Part shown: positions 5,995 to 6,841 of the stretch, piece by piece | Layout of the letters: the number at the start of each line of letters is the position of its first letter | How positions within the stretch are numbered: the first letter of the stretch is position 1 | NCBI GenBank assembly: GCA_031547595.1 | Contig: JAVBRU010000114.1 | Coordinates: forward strand, 1 to 6,841 | Length of the DNA: 6,841 bases | Source of the DNA: JAVBRU01 sp031547595 | GTDB taxonomy: Bacteria > Bacillota > Clostridia > Christensenellales > Aristaeellaceae | Direction of reading: 5' to 3' | The notes under the pieces: generated by a model | What the model was told of the DNA's origin: nothing | The model's database searches: none | What the model saw: only the letters and a program-made list of their open reading frames with translations | Program-made: the position numbers and the translations under genes

Positions 5995-6841
5995 CAATCT
6001 GCCGCCATTTCACATGTGCTGCATTGATCCAGCTGCTTCTTTGTGATCTTCCCATCCCGAAAATCACGAACCACTTTGATTTCATACATGCTGTACTTTT
6101 TTTTCGTCCAAAGCTTAACTTTATGGCGCGCGATCCACCACAGCGGCACCCCCATATGCTTGCGCATCGCCGGTGATACGGAGCCGATCATCCAGCATTG
6201 CCTGTTGCAGCCACGCACTTTGCTTCGGATCTTCTCCGCCTGCGCCCCCTGCCACAAATCATCCCACGTTTTTGAAGTGTTCAAATTCCCCATCACTTCT
6301 TCTTCTTTTGTGCCGTTGCATGGCATTACATTGCCATACGGATCAATAAAAAAAGTATCAAACGCCATATTGCACGGCAGCAGGCGCTTTTGCCCATATA
6401 TATAGTTGATCAGCCCATGATTAAAGTAGGCCCGGAACCATTTTTTAGGGCTCTTTGACCGAAGCAGTTCGTTGATGAGATTTTCAAATTCCTTTGCCAC
6501 CATCGGGCGGTCGTGGATGATGTTCTTGTCCTCCACAAAATAGTAGGAGTTGTGCAGCGATGCCGTGGCAAACTCCATATTCTGTTCGTTAGACAGGCGG
6601 TATAGCGCCAGCAAATCCTTTGCATTGGCGTCCTGCACAGTCATCCCAAACCCCACATCCCGCATGCCGCGCTCCACCAGCTTCTCCAAGGTTGAGCACC
6701 CCCGCTGGAACCCATCCGCCAAACCCCGGATCGCATTGTTGGTTTCCTCCATGCCTTCGATGGATATACGGATGCCAATCTGCGGGAACTCTGCGCACAA
6801 ATCCAAAATTCGGTCTGTAAAAAATCCATTGGTCGAGATCA
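5994..6841 (-). CDS. Radical SAM protein with reduced SPASM domain, C-terminal part
   Basis: The open frame continues through the right edge, so the gene is partial; the last 281 residues are visible and the CxxxCxxC cluster-binding motif should lie beyond the edge. The visible part opens with ISTNGFFTDRI and then IRISIEGMEETNNAIRG, the radical SAM barrel pattern (S/T-N-G, then R-x-S-I-x-G). Near visible residues 156-215 is a SPASM-type region: C156, x12, G, x4, C174 in FIDPYGNVMPC, then MGNL and the W-x-x-L-W stretch, then C211 x3 C215 in CNRQCWMIGS. The middle Cys pair of a full seven-Cys SPASM domain is missing, so one auxiliary iron-sulfur cluster is more likely than two. A further CxxC (C273, C276) lies six residues from the end. 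Radical SAM/SPASM enzymes modify peptides, proteins or sugars; no substrate is evident. Its place at the head of the visible glycan genes suggests a role in that pathway. The TGA stop overlaps an ATG. Confidence 0.88.
   Translation of the reverse strand, partial: ISTNGFFTDRILDLCAEFPQIGIRISIEGMEETNNAIRGLADGFQRGCSTLEKLVERGMRDVGFGMTVQDANAKDLLALYRLSNEQNMEFATASLHNSYYFVEDKNIIHDRPMVAKEFENLINELLRSKSPKKWFRAYFNHGLINYIYGQKRLLPCNMAFDTFFIDPYGNVMPCNGTKEEEVMGNLNTSKTWDDLWQGAQAEKIRSKVRGCNRQCWMIGSVSPAMRKHMGVPLWWIARHKVKLWTKKKYSMYEIKVVRDFRDGKITKKQLDQCSTCEMAAD

Noticed and set aside
1..6841. CRISPR arrays, tRNA or rRNA genes, insertion sequences, attachment sites, riboswitches.
   Set aside because: Genes fill nearly the whole window and the longest gap is about 60 bases. 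I saw no direct-repeat arrays, transposase motifs or cloverleaf-like sequence.

Overview
The window is one tightly packed, single-direction block of surface-polysaccharide genes. All of them lie on the minus strand, so transcription runs from the right edge (6841) towards the left edge (1). The organism is most likely a member of the Firmicutes, probably Clostridia. Three things suggest this: purine-rich Shine-Dalgarno sites (AAGGGGAG, GGGGGAG, GGGAGA), GTG and TTG start codons, and an exported protein at the left edge that looks like a Gram-positive cell-surface protein. Base composition is roughly balanced. This assignment is an inference; no marker gene is present.

Layout in the order of transcription: (1) 6841-5994, the C-terminal part of a radical SAM protein with a reduced SPASM-type cysteine domain, cut by the right edge; (2) 5962-4673, a polytopic O-antigen polymerase/ligase-type protein (Wzy-like), TTG start; (3) 4676-3642, a GT2 glycosyltransferase overlapping the polymerase gene by four bases; (4) 3619-2693, a GT8 glycosyltransferase; (5) 2677-1694, a polysaccharide pyruvyl transferase family protein, GTG start; (6) 1666-254, a Wzx-type flippase; (7) a terminator-like hairpin at 249-221; (8) 193-1, the N-terminus of an exported protein, cut by the left edge. 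Genes 1 to 6 are separated by -4 to about 31 bases, so they almost certainly form one operon whose promoter lies beyond the right edge. There is no gene-free stretch longer than about 60 bases.

Working model (family knowledge plus inference): the GT2 and GT8 enzymes add sugars to a lipid-linked repeat unit on the inner face of the membrane. The pyruvyl-transferase-family enzyme decorates it with an acidic group. Wzx flips the unit across the membrane and the Wzy-like protein polymerises it. The radical SAM enzyme probably makes a modification to a sugar, lipid carrier or protein, but its substrate cannot be read from the sequence. The priming sugar-phosphate transferase, the chain-length regulators and the nucleotide-sugar genes are not in this window and would be expected upstream.

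The most unusual items are the radical SAM/SPASM enzyme in a Wzx/Wzy cassette, a perfect 10-bp hairpin with a T8 tract facing the opposite strand at the end of the GT8 gene, and an 11-codon micro-ORF that exactly bridges the radical SAM stop codon and the TTG start of the polymerase gene.
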